DNA of 42,566 nucleotides from Bifidobacterium breve (GCA_943323545.2 CALPIE020000006.1:1-42566), one strand, 5' to 3'; counted from the stretch's first letter, positions 20,016 through 29,528 are shown. Numbers and translations are program-made. The notes: a model not told the origin generated them from the letters alone.

Positions 20016-21011
20016 ATGAAAAGAATTATTTCATTTTTATTTACAATTCTAATTACAACTATTGGATTTGCTCAAGACAAAGTAAATTTTAAAGCCGACA
20101 TTTCCAATAGAAATGGGGACGTTATTTACATAAAAGACGCCAAAAATCAAACGGTAAAAGAAATTAAAGTAAACGATAAAGGTGTTTTTGAAAGCTCTTT
20201 TGAAGTTGCAGAAGGTAATTATACTATGTATGATGGCGTAGAATATGCCCAATTATTTTTAAAAGACGGCTACGATTTAAAATTAAAATTGGATGCAAAA
20301 AAGTTCGATGAAACTATTGTTTTTAAAGGAAAAGGTTCCAATGAAAATAATTTTCTAGCCCAAATAGCTATGGTAAATGAAAAAGTAGATTTTGAAGCGA
20401 TGTTGGCTTCTGATGAAGAAAATTTCAATATGAAAGTAGCAGAATTAGAAAAATCATTTATTAGTCTTATAGAAAAATCTAAATTAGAAACTGCATTTGC
20501 AGAAAATCAAAAAAAACAATTAACTACTAATTTAGATGGGTTAAAAAAATTCTATACCAAATCGCTAGCAAATAAAAAATTAAATGAAACTGTAGCGCCT
20601 CCATTTGAATACGAAAACCATGCAGGTGGAAAAATAAAATTAGAAGATTTAAAAGGAAAATATGTTTACATAGATGTTTGGGCAACTTGGTGTGGTCCAT
20701 GTAGAGCAGAGATTCCGTTTTTAAAAACTGCCGAAGAAAAATACCACGGTAAAAATATTGAATTTGTTAGTATCTCTGTGGATGTCGCTAAAGATTACGA
20801 AAAATGGAAAACATTTGTAACCGATAAACAATTAGGAGGATTACAATTGTTGGCCGATAATAATTGGAATTCCGATTTTATTAAAGCATTTGGAATCAAT
20901 TCAATTCCACGTTTTATTTTAATTGGTCCAGATGGCAAAGTGGTTGATTCGGATGCAATGCGACCATCTAATCCTAAGCTTTTAGAAAAGTTAGATAAGT
21001 TATTGAATTAA
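20016..21011 (+). CDS. Secreted TlpA-like thioredoxin / disulfide reductase with N-terminal DUF4369-like region
   Basis: Signal peptide 'MKRIISFLFTILITTIGFAQ'; 'VYIDVWATWCGPCRAEIPFLK'. Confidence 0.9.
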   Translation: MKRIISFLFTILITTIGFAQDKVNFKADISNRNGDVIYIKDAKNQTVKEIKVNDKGVFESSFEVAEGNYTMYDGVEYAQLFLKDGYDLKLKLDAKKFDETIVFKGKGSNENNFLAQIAMVNEKVDFEAMLASDEENFNMKVAELEKSFISLIEKSKLETAFAENQKKQLTTNLDGLKKFYTKSLANKKLNETVAPPFEYENHAGGKIKLEDLKGKYVYIDVWATWCGPCRAEIPFLKTAEEKYHGKNIEFVSISVDVAKDYEKWKTFVTDKQLGGLQLLADNNWNSDFIKAFGINSIPRFILIGPDGKVVDSDAMRPSNPKLLEKLDKLLN

Positions 21012-21040
21012 TTTTAAAAATAGTTCCCAGTTAAATTGAA

Positions 21041-21069
21041 AAGAGCTCCAAATTTTGGAGCTCTTTTTA
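21041..21069 (+). terminator. Rho-independent terminator
   Basis: AAAGAGCTCC-AAATTTT-GGAGCTCTTTTT hairpin with T-run after the TlpA-like gene. Confidence 0.85.
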
Positions 21070-21165
21070 TTCATTACACAGAGAGCAAAGAGTTACACGG
21101 AGTTTTAATACTCGTTGTATTTCGGTGCAATTCCTCTGTGTGCTTTGTGTAACAGCTTTTATTTA

Positions 21166-24100
21166 TTACGCTTCTATTGCTTGTCGTTTTAATCTTCTAT
21201 CTCGCAACCAATACTTCGTTCTTTTCACTAAGTAAAACATTACCGGTACCATTACTAAAGTTAACACTGTAGCGTAGGTTAATCCGAAAATAATTGTCCA
21301 CGCTAATGGTCCCCAAAAAATTACGTTATCGCCACCCATAAAAAAGTGCGGATTAAAATCGGTAATCAACGTAAAGAAGTCGAAGTTCAATCCAATTGCT
21401 AATGGTATCAATCCCAACACCGCCGTCAATGCTGTTAGCAATACCGGACGTAGTCTTGATTTCCCCGATTCTATGATCACTTCTTTAATTTCTTCAAGCG
21501 ATAAATCATCGTGACTTTCAAGGTGTTTATCGGCTACTTTTTTGTCCAATAATAAAACAAAGAAATCCATTAATACAATACCGTTTTTCACCACAATTCC
21601 CGCCAGCGATATAATTCCCATCATCGTCATTAAGATTACGAAATCCATATTAGCAATCACATAACCATAAAATACACCACTAAAACTTAGCAAAACCGTA
21701 AACAAAATCACCATAGTTTTAGAAACCGAGTTGAACTGCAATACAATAATAATGGTAATTCCAGCCAATGCTAAGAACAACGCATACATTAAGAAACTTT
21801 GGTTTTTACCTTGCTCTTCTTGCACTCCTGAGAACGAATAGGTAATCCCTTTTGGCAACTGATAGCTTGTTAATTCTGTTGCAATTGCTTTGGTGATTTC
21901 GTCTCCGTTAAAGCCTGTCAACACATTGGAATACACTGTTAAGATACGTTTGTAATTCTTTCTTTTGATTTGATTGTACGTATACGTTTTCTCTGTTTGT
22001 GATACTGCCGAAATAGGAACTTGCATTATTTGCCCATTTGCCTGATTTCGGAACGTCAATGATTGATTAAACAAAATGTTTTCGTCCTTGCGTTGGTCCT
22101 CTTGCATTCGCATAACAATATTGTAATCGTCATCACCTTCTTTATAGGTAGAAATCTCCTGACCGTATACCGAACGACGTAAATTGAATCCGAGTTGCCC
22201 AGTAGAAACTCCAACACTTCCGGCGTTAACACGATCGACTTTTACTTCTAATTCTGGACTCTGTTTATTGACATCGACATTCAATTTTTCAATTCCTTGT
22301 ATGTTTTTACTGTCGATAAATGCAATCATTTTATCGGCTTGAGCAATCATTTCATCATAATCAGAACCTGTAAGTTGTATACTTATTGGGTAACCTGCTG
22401 GCGGGCCATTGGCATCTTTTTCAACGGTAACAGTTGCGCCTGCAATTCCTTTTACTTTACTTCTGATTTCCTCTAAAATGAGAGCTGTTTTAACGCCTCT
22501 TCTAAATTTGAATTCTGAGAAATTGACTGTAACTTTTCCTTTAAAAGGTGTTTCAGAAGCCGAACCCGCATCGACATTTGGATTTCCTGCACCAACACCA
22601 ACTTGTGAAACAATACTTTCTGCTAAAAAGTTTTTATCGGTTTTAGGATCGATATATTTCTTCATTATAGCAATCACCTGATTTTCTACAAACTGAGTTG
22701 CATTGTTGGTTTTTTCAATAGAAGTACCTTGTGGGTACTCGACATAAGCGATTACTTGTCTTGGAATATTATCTGGGAAGAATAACACTTTTCTTGGGAA
22801 AATCCCCAACAATATAAAAGAGAAAAACAACATTCCGATAATCGTAGCTAAGGCAATCCAAGCATTTCTTCCAACAAGTATTTTAGCTAAAAAGGACTTG
22901 TATCGGTCTTCCATTCTTGGAAAGAAGCTGTGCTGAAAATCTTGTGTCCATTGGTAAATTTTCAAACGGTAGGCCCACATTAAGACCAGAGAAATTACAG
23001 ATAAATGTCCGATTGCTCTTGCCGCTTTTACATCGAAAACATTTCCAACAATGATAAATACAAGCGCAAGAGTTCCGAAAATTACCGAATACAATTTAAG
23101 CGATTTCTTAGATACATTTCGATCTTCAATATCCATTGAACCTCCTGTCATTGCAGCGTTGACAATCATTGCCACGAATAAAGACGAGCTCAGTGTAATC
23201 GTTAATGTAATTGGGAAGTACTTCATGAATTTACCCATAGTTCCCGGCCACAAAGCGAATGGTAAAAACGCCATTAAGGTCGTTGCTGTTGAGGAAATAA
23301 CGGGCCAAGCAATTTCACCAATTCCGATTTTAGAAGCTTGAATTCGAGACAATCCTTTTTTCATGTTGGCAAACACATTGTCGACTACCACGATTCCGTC
23401 ATCTACTAACATTCCCAATCCCATAACCAATCCGAAAAGTACCATCGTATTTAAAGTCAATCCTAAAGCCGAAAGAATGGTAAACGCCATTAACATCGAA
23501 AGTGGAATTGCAGCGCCAACAAATAACGAATTTCGCAGTCCCATGGTAAACATCAATACAATCATCACCAATACAATTCCGAAAATAATGTGGTTCGATA
23601 ATTCATCCACCTGATGTTCTACTCGCGACGATTGATCGTTGGTCAATTCTAATTTTAAGTTCTTTGGCAAATAGGTTTCTTGTGCTTCCTTGATTTTTTC
23701 TTTTACCTGATCAATCGCCGATATCATGTTTTGTCCCGAGCGCTTTTTTACGTTCAGCATGACTACTTCTGTCCCTTTTTCTCGGGCATAAGTTGTTTTT
23801 TCTGCTTCTTTGAAACTTACTGTTGCAATATCTTTTAAATATACGGTGCCGCCATTGTGTTTTACAACGATGTTTTCTAGTTCCTTCGGATCTTTGATTT
23901 CACCCACAATTCTGATGTTATTTCGAGAGCCTTGCGAAATTAAATTTCCGCCTGAAAGCGTCATGTTTTCATATTTAACAGCATTTTGAATGTCGTCAAA
24001 TGAGACTTGCGCCGCTGTCATTTTGAAAATATCTACTGCGATTTCGACTTCTTTGTCATCTACACCAAGAATATCTACTTTCTTCACTTCAGCAATTTCC

Positions 24101-24633
24101 TCGATATCATCTTGAAGACGCTCGCCGTATTTTTTTAGTTGTTGCGTGGTATAGTTGCCTTGCAAATTGATGTTCAAAATCGGCACTTCTTCGGAAATAT
24201 TCAATTCAAAAACATTCGGCTCGACTTTACTTCCGTTATCGAGATTTGGCCAATCAGTGTCGGCTTTGGCATTGTCTACTTTATCTTTGATTTTTACTTT
24301 GGCATCTTCAATTCCGACTTTGTCATTGAATTCTGCGATAATCATTCCGTAATCTTGAAATGAACTTGCTGTTACTTTTTCAACGCCACTTATGTTTTTG
24401 ATTTCTTTTTCGAGTGGTTTGATAATTAATTTTTCGACATCTTCTGCTGAATTTCCTGGGAAGACAGAGGAGATGTATACTTTATTTTCGATGATTTCTG
24501 GAAAATCTTCCCGTGGCATCGATACGTAAGCAATTAATCCTGTAATAACAATCAGGAAAGTAAAAATATAGACAGTTACCCTGTTATCGATAGCCCAACT
24601 TGATATGGCGAATTCTTTGTTTTTGTGACTCAT
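21166..24633 (-). CDS. RND-family (AcrB/MexB-like) efflux transporter
   Basis: 1155 aa; 'VSMPREDFPEI', 'GMLVDDGIVVVDNVFANM', 'GIVVKNGIVLMDF'; operon with MFP and TolC. Confidence 0.93.
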   Translation of the reverse strand: MSHKNKEFAISSWAIDNRVTVYIFTFLIVITGLIAYVSMPREDFPEIIENKVYISSVFPGNSAEDVEKLIIKPLEKEIKNISGVEKVTASSFQDYGMIIAEFNDKVGIEDAKVKIKDKVDNAKADTDWPNLDNGSKVEPNVFELNISEEVPILNINLQGNYTTQQLKKYGERLQDDIEEIAEVKKVDILGVDDKEVEIAVDIFKMTAAQVSFDDIQNAVKYENMTLSGGNLISQGSRNNIRIVGEIKDPKELENIVVKHNGGTVYLKDIATVSFKEAEKTTYAREKGTEVVMLNVKKRSGQNMISAIDQVKEKIKEAQETYLPKNLKLELTNDQSSRVEHQVDELSNHIIFGIVLVMIVLMFTMGLRNSLFVGAAIPLSMLMAFTILSALGLTLNTMVLFGLVMGLGMLVDDGIVVVDNVFANMKKGLSRIQASKIGIGEIAWPVISSTATTLMAFLPFALWPGTMGKFMKYFPITLTITLSSSLFVAMIVNAAMTGGSMDIEDRNVSKKSLKLYSVIFGTLALVFIIVGNVFDVKAARAIGHLSVISLVLMWAYRLKIYQWTQDFQHSFFPRMEDRYKSFLAKILVGRNAWIALATIIGMLFFSFILLGIFPRKVLFFPDNIPRQVIAYVEYPQGTSIEKTNNATQFVENQVIAIMKKYIDPKTDKNFLAESIVSQVGVGAGNPNVDAGSASETPFKGKVTVNFSEFKFRRGVKTALILEEIRSKVKGIAGATVTVEKDANGPPAGYPISIQLTGSDYDEMIAQADKMIAFIDSKNIQGIEKLNVDVNKQSPELEVKVDRVNAGSVGVSTGQLGFNLRRSVYGQEISTYKEGDDDYNIVMRMQEDQRKDENILFNQSLTFRNQANGQIMQVPISAVSQTEKTYTYNQIKRKNYKRILTVYSNVLTGFNGDEITKAIATELTSYQLPKGITYSFSGVQEEQGKNQSFLMYALFLALAGITIIIVLQFNSVSKTMVILFTVLLSFSGVFYGYVIANMDFVILMTMMGIISLAGIVVKNGIVLMDFFVLLLDKKVADKHLESHDDLSLEEIKEVIIESGKSRLRPVLLTALTAVLGLIPLAIGLNFDFFTLITDFNPHFFMGGDNVIFWGPLAWTIIFGLTYATVLTLVMVPVMFYLVKRTKYWLRDRRLKRQAIEA

Positions 24634-24640
24634 TTTGTTT

Positions 24641-24715
24641 AGTTATGAGTTGTGAGTTATGAGTTGTGAGATGCGATTAGTGATAACCGATAACTGACAA
24701 CCGACAACTGACAAC
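24641..24715. repeat. Two adjacent degenerate tandem repeats between the RND and MFP genes
   Basis: 'agttatgagttgtg' x2 (24641-24668), then 'gataaccgataactgacaaccgacaactgacaac' (24682-24715). Confidence 0.85.
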
Positions 24716-24718
24716 ATA

Positions 24719-25858
24719 TTAGAAATTAAGTTTCATTCCGTCAGAAATGGTATTAGCACCTTCGGTAACTACTATATCCTCTGCTTCTAAACCGCTTAAA
24801 ATTTCGGTTACATTATCCGATGATTGTCCGACTTTCACCATTACTTTTTTGGCTTTTCCTGTTTTTCCATTTGAATCGGTTACAGTGTACACAAATTTGT
24901 TGTTTTCTCCGTCTTCTTGAATTACATTAGTTGGTACTACAATCGCATTTTTATTGACATAATCGGTGATTTTAAGTTTCGCCACTTGATTTGGTCGAAG
25001 TAAATTCTCTGGATTTGGAACGCTTACTTCGATACCAAAACTTCTGTTATTTGGATTGATAAAATTCCCAACTTGTCGCACTTTTCCTTTATAATTTTTT
25101 CCTAGAGAAGTTAGATAAACATCGACTATAGTTCCAACTTTTAACTTTCCGATATACGTTTCAGGAACACTTGTAGAAACAAACATATTTCCTAAATTCA
25201 CGATACGCATTAATCCTTGTGGACTTGGGGCAACTACTTGTCCTTTTTCCACAAAAACCTCATCGATAGTTCCAGAAAATGGCGCGCGAATAACAGTTTT
25301 AGCTACTTGAGCTCTCATTTGAGCCACCGATTTTTGGGCAGAAATCATTTGCGTTTGCGCTTGTAAGTATTGAATTTCAGAACCAATTTTTTTGTCCCAA
25401 AGATTTTTCTGTCTTTCATAAGTCGTTTTTGCTAACGTGTATTGGTTTTCGATACTTGCCAGTTGCTGACTCATTCCTGCGTCATCTACTCTTCCTAATA
25501 TTTGTCCTTTACCAACACGTTGACCTGCTTTCACGGTAAGTGAAGTTAATGTTCCGCTGAATTCAGGCTGCACTAAAATGTTTTCTTTTGTATCAACATT
25601 TCCCTGAATGTCAAGATAGTGATTAAAAACAGTGTCTTTAATTACTGCAGTTGCCACTAAAGCTTCGTCGATTTTTATATTTAAGGAAGCCAAACCTTCT
25701 TCAATTTTGGCCATTTCGGCTTGAAGTGCGACTTTTTTTGCTTGTAAAGCAGTGACGTTTTTGGCTTTTACTAAAGCGTCAATCGACAGGTTGTTTTCTT
25801 TATTTCCACATGAAAATAAAAACAAAGAGATTAAGATTATAATACTAATTTTTTTCAT
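24719..25858 (-). CDS. RND efflux periplasmic adaptor (membrane fusion lipoprotein)
   Basis: Lipobox-like 'LFLFSCGNK'; 'VIRAPFSGTIDEVFVEKGQVV' HlyD/AcrA signature. Confidence 0.92.
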   Translation of the reverse strand: MKKISIIILISLFLFSCGNKENNLSIDALVKAKNVTALQAKKVALQAEMAKIEEGLASLNIKIDEALVATAVIKDTVFNHYLDIQGNVDTKENILVQPEFSGTLTSLTVKAGQRVGKGQILGRVDDAGMSQQLASIENQYTLAKTTYERQKNLWDKKIGSEIQYLQAQTQMISAQKSVAQMRAQVAKTVIRAPFSGTIDEVFVEKGQVVAPSPQGLMRIVNLGNMFVSTSVPETYIGKLKVGTIVDVYLTSLGKNYKGKVRQVGNFINPNNRSFGIEVSVPNPENLLRPNQVAKLKITDYVNKNAIVVPTNVIQEDGENNKFVYTVTDSNGKTGKAKKVMVKVGQSSDNVTEILSGLEAEDIVVTEGANTISDGMKLNF

Positions 25859-25878
25859 TTGTACCTATGTTATTTTAG

Positions 25879-27225
25879 TTAGTTTTTGTTTAATAATTTT
25901 TCTAATGAAGCTCTTTTGTTAATCACGTCGAGCATCGCTTGTAAATAATTTTGTTGTGACGAATACAATTGGCGTTGCGCTTCTGTTAAATCAAAGCTCG
26001 ATGAAAGTCCTTCTTTGAATTTAATTTGATTTTTATTTTCAATACGTTCTGCCAAATTCAAATTACTTTTGGAAGTGTTCAATTGCGCTATGCTGTAATC
26101 GTAATCGCTTTTGGCGCTTTGAAATTGCAATTTTAATTTTTGTTCGGTTTCTGTTAATTGTGTTTGTGATTGTTCGAAAGCAATTTTGGCTTGTTGTGTT
26201 CTTGAGCTTCGTCCGCCACTACTAAAAATGGGAACGCTTAAATTAACTCCTAAATTGGAAAAGTTGTTCCATTTTTGATCGCCGTTAAAAAAGGTAAACT
26301 GGTTGGCAAAAGAATTGTATCCGAAATTAACTCCAGCAGACAATGTTGGTAACGCTTTACTTTTCTCGTATTTCAAAAGCAATTTTTTACTCGTTTGCAT
26401 GTTCTCGCCAATTTGATAATCTATATTATTCGTTACATTAAATTCGGTGGTAAGCAATTGTAAATCGATGTTGCTTTGCGTTAAAGTATCGAGTTGGTCT
26501 TTTAATTCGAGTTGGTTGTCTAAGTCAATTCCCAAAACCAATTTTAACATGTTTAAGGCGATGGTTCTTTGACGTTTTACATTTTCCAACGAGCTTTCTA
26601 ATGAAGAAAGCGTGATTTGCAGTTGCTCTACATTTTCTTCTTCGATCAATCCGTTTTTGAACGTTTCTTTGGTATCCGACAACGTTTTATTTAAAATACC
26701 TTGATTTTTTTTAAGGATAAGAATACTTTCGTCAGCCAAAAGCACATTTCCATAGGAGTTAATAACGATTTCCTTAATTTCTTGACTGGTTTTGATTTTG
26801 GCGTTTTCTGAAATCTTTAAATAGGTTTTAGCCGATTGCAATCCAACTAAATAGGAGCCATCAAAAAGCAATTGACTTAAAGTGGCGTTCGCTATCATAC
26901 TATTTTTGGTTCCGAAAGCGAAGGTTGATATCCCGTTTGGATCCGCATTTGGATTAAACATATTTCCAGATATACCTTGCTGGGTTACAACAAAATTATT
27001 TTGATAGCCAACAGTTCCGTTAATTTGCGGTAAACCGATAGTGGTGGTTTCCCATTTTTTTTCTTTGGCAGCTGCGACATCTCTATTAGCATTGATTGCC
27101 GAATAGTTGTTTTGAACTGCGTGTTCAATGGCTTCTTTAAGTGTAAAAGAAAAGTTTTCTTTTTTGTCTTGGGCCTGTAAAAGACTCGTTAGAAGCAGTA
27201 AGGTTATTAAAATTTTGTTTTTCAT
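25879..27225 (-). CDS. TolC-family outer membrane efflux protein (start at MKNKILITLL)
   Basis: Signal peptide, TolC-type repeats ('NLNLAERIENKNQIKFKEGLSSSFDLTEAQRQLYSSQQNYLQAML'); CAT at 27223-27225. Confidence 0.9.
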   Translation of the reverse strand: MKNKILITLLLLTSLLQAQDKKENFSFTLKEAIEHAVQNNYSAINANRDVAAAKEKKWETTTIGLPQINGTVGYQNNFVVTQQGISGNMFNPNADPNGISTFAFGTKNSMIANATLSQLLFDGSYLVGLQSAKTYLKISENAKIKTSQEIKEIVINSYGNVLLADESILILKKNQGILNKTLSDTKETFKNGLIEEENVEQLQITLSSLESSLENVKRQRTIALNMLKLVLGIDLDNQLELKDQLDTLTQSNIDLQLLTTEFNVTNNIDYQIGENMQTSKKLLLKYEKSKALPTLSAGVNFGYNSFANQFTFFNGDQKWNNFSNLGVNLSVPIFSSGGRSSRTQQAKIAFEQSQTQLTETEQKLKLQFQSAKSDYDYSIAQLNTSKSNLNLAERIENKNQIKFKEGLSSSFDLTEAQRQLYSSQQNYLQAMLDVINKRASLEKLLNKN

Positions 27226-27246
27226 TGTGTATTGATTTTTTCCGCT

Positions 27247-27277
27247 GAGCTCCAAACAATTCGGCTACGCCTCGGGT
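27247..27277. repeat. Third copy of the 31-nt GAGCTCCAAACAATTCGGCTACGCCTCGGGT element, just 5' of tolC
   Basis: Gap-free alignment with 14511-14541 and 16943-16973. Confidence 0.85.
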
Positions 27278-27282
27278 GATGA

Positions 27283-27876
27283 TTATATGTTAGGATTTGA
27301 TAATTGTTTTTCGAGTTCGATAATACCTTTTTCGGTCGCCATTGCTCTGATATGGTATTCTAAAGCTTGTAATTCGAGTACATTAATATCTTTTTCAAAC
27401 TGATTATTTTCATTAATAGATAAAATCAACTCGTAGTAAAATTTGACAAACATTTCAATGTTGATATTTTCTCTGTACAACCCTTGTTGTATGCCTTTAT
27501 TGATGTTGTTTTTAAACATTTCACCACATAGGCTGACTTGATTTTGACGTACACCCTCATGAATTTGAGGATAATGTTTTTTTAATTGATAAAGAGGCGA
27601 TTCGGAAGTCTTGAACATTTCAGAAAACATTTGTTTAATCACAAAATTTTCTTCAATGGCATTGTAATTTTGAGATTGTATGTCACAAATTTTATTTCTG
27701 ATTTCTGCTTGTACCATTTCAGTCCCTTCTTCAATCAGTAATTCTTTATTCATAAAAAACTTGTAAATGGTTTTTTTAGAAATACACATTTCACAAGCAA
27801 TATCATCCATGGTGACACTCTTAAAGCCCAGCTTTAAAAACATGTCGGTTGCTTTCGCTATTATTTTTTCTTTCAT
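27283..27876 (-). CDS. TetR-family transcriptional regulator
   Basis: 'MKEKIIAKATDMFLKLGFKSVTMDDIACEMCISKKTIYKFFMNKELLIEE' HTH; first gene of the efflux operon. Confidence 0.92.
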   Translation of the reverse strand: MKEKIIAKATDMFLKLGFKSVTMDDIACEMCISKKTIYKFFMNKELLIEEGTEMVQAEIRNKICDIQSQNYNAIEENFVIKQMFSEMFKTSESPLYQLKKHYPQIHEGVRQNQVSLCGEMFKNNINKGIQQGLYRENINIEMFVKFYYELILSINENNQFEKDINVLELQALEYHIRAMATEKGIIELEKQLSNPNI

Positions 27877-27895
27877 AAGCTTCTAAATTCGTGTG

Positions 27896-27935
27896 CAAAT
27901 ATAGAGCGGAAACTTTTAACACCAAAATAGTTTCC
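27896..27935 (-). promoter_or_regulatory. Predicted tetR promoter (TTG-N19-TATATTTG) with overlapping GGAAACT-N14-AGTTTCC palindrome (candidate operator)
   Basis: Minus-strand -33 at 27923-27925, -7 at 27896-27903; palindrome arms 27908-27914 and 27929-27935. Confidence 0.6.
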
Positions 27936-27966
27936 AAAGTATTTACATAAATTTAACAATAGAAAA

Positions 27967-28033
27967 GTTTCAGGTTTAAAGTTTCAGGTTTTTTGACTTA
28001 CTTTTGTACAACCTGAAACTTTAAACTTTAAAC
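27967..28033. repeat. 24-bp inverted repeat (2 mismatches) whose loop carries a TACTTTTG -7 box
   Basis: GTTTCAGGTTTAAAGTTTCAGGTT (27967-27990) vs AACCTGAAACTTTAAACTTTAAAC (28010-28033). Confidence 0.8.
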
Positions 28034-28042
28034 TCAGATTTA

Positions 28043-29017
28043 ATGCACTCCATTTACCAATACCAAGAATTTATTTCAGACTATTTGGAATCCCAGTATG
28101 AAACCAAAGAACCTCAAAATTTATATGACCCGATTCATTATATTTTAAGTCTTGGCGGAAAACGAATGCGCCCAGTGTTAACATTAATGAGTGCTGAGGT
28201 TTTTGATGCCGATTATAAAAAAGCGCTGCCAGCAGCATTAGCAGTCGAAGTATTTCATAATTTTTCATTGGTTCATGATGATATTATGGATGATGCGCCG
28301 CTAAGAAGAGGGAATGAAACCGTACATGAAAAATGGAATCTCAATACTGCCATTCTTTCTGGAGACGCCATGCTTATATTAGCCTATCAATATTTTGAAA
28401 AATACAATTCAGATACTTTTAGAAAACTGGCACAATTGTTTAGTAAAACAGCATTAGAAGTTTGCGAAGGACAACAATACGATGTCGATTTTGAAACGCG
28501 TGAGGATGTTACGATTCCCGAATACCTTAAAATGATTGAATACAAAACTGCAGTTTTAGTGGCTGCTGCTATGAAAATGGGAGCCATAGTTGCCGAAACA
28601 TCGCAAGAAAATGCCGATTTAATTTACGATTTCGGATTGAATTTAGGATTGGCTTTTCAACTACAAGATGATTATTTAGACGCTTTTGGAAATCCAGAAA
28701 CCTTTGGCAAACAAGTCGGTGGTGACATTATAGAAAACAAAAAAACCTATTTGTATTTAAAGGCGATGGAGTTCTCCAATGCCAATCAAAAAGAACAATT
28801 GCTTCATTTGTTTTCTATTCATCCGAGTGATAACAGCGATAAAATTGCAACTGTAAAAGACATATTTAATTCAACCGGAGCCTCGAAAGCCACGCAACAA
28901 GCTATTCAGGACTTCACATTAAAAGCATTTGCGACGTTACAAAAAATCAGTATCGACAATGAAAAGAAAGAAAAACTGCAATCGTTTGGCGAGAATTTAA
29001 TGGGAAGAAAAGTTTAA
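28043..29017 (+). CDS. Polyprenyl (isoprenyl) diphosphate synthase
   Basis: 'GGKRMRPVL', 'LVHDDIMDDAPLRRG', 'FQLQDDYLD' (DDxxD motifs). Confidence 0.93.
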   Translation: MHSIYQYQEFISDYLESQYETKEPQNLYDPIHYILSLGGKRMRPVLTLMSAEVFDADYKKALPAALAVEVFHNFSLVHDDIMDDAPLRRGNETVHEKWNLNTAILSGDAMLILAYQYFEKYNSDTFRKLAQLFSKTALEVCEGQQYDVDFETREDVTIPEYLKMIEYKTAVLVAAAMKMGAIVAETSQENADLIYDFGLNLGLAFQLQDDYLDAFGNPETFGKQVGGDIIENKKTYLYLKAMEFSNANQKEQLLHLFSIHPSDNSDKIATVKDIFNSTGASKATQQAIQDFTLKAFATLQKISIDNEKKEKLQSFGENLMGRKV

Positions 29018-29019
29018 AA

Positions 29020-29373
29020 ATGAATTTTCCCATTCCTATATCAACTGACGAATTACTACTTTCAGCCGAAAACGAAAACCTGTATCAAAAGCTCATTGAG
29101 CAAATCAACAAGGATTTTAATTTGGCAAACGAACCAATAGATTTTCCTAAAAGCACTTCGGCTCAAGAATTAAAAGTGCAACTTCACGAAAAAATCTATC
29201 GACTAATTCAATACAAATTTGCCGAATATTTAAACTTGCTTTATATTATTGATGTTCCCGAAGACCAAGTCAAAAAACTCGATGGTTCGGATCTATTAAA
29301 ATTGTCAGAACAAGTAACCTTTTTAGTTTTAAAAAGAGAATGGATGAAAGTTTGGTTTCGGAATAGAAATTAG
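29020..29373 (+). CDS. Small conserved hypothetical protein co-directional with the prenyl synthase
   Basis: 117 aa, ATG 2 nt after the upstream stop codon, no recognised domain. Confidence 0.7.
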   Translation: MNFPIPISTDELLLSAENENLYQKLIEQINKDFNLANEPIDFPKSTSAQELKVQLHEKIYRLIQYKFAEYLNLLYIIDVPEDQVKKLDGSDLLKLSEQVTFLVLKREWMKVWFRNRN

Positions 29374-29387
29374 ATACGCTAAGCTAC

Positions 29388-29528
29388 AGAAACGCCTTTG
29401 GCTATGGAAACGTTCCGCTGCGCTTCACTTTAGATACGCTTAGATAAAGACGCTTTTCTTCTGGAATCACATTCCCTAAATTTTCTATAGCATAGCGTTT
29501 CTGAAAATCTATAGCCAAAGGCGTTTCT
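29388..29528. repeat. Complex inverted repeat between convergent genes
   Basis: Perfect 18-bp arms AGAAACGCCTTTGGCTAT (29388-29405) / ATAGCCAAAGGCGTTTCT (29511-29528) with further internal repeats. Confidence 0.85.

Noticed and set aside
24641-24715. Possible CRISPR array
   Set aside because: Units are contiguous or degenerate with no spacers of regular length and no cas genes in the window.
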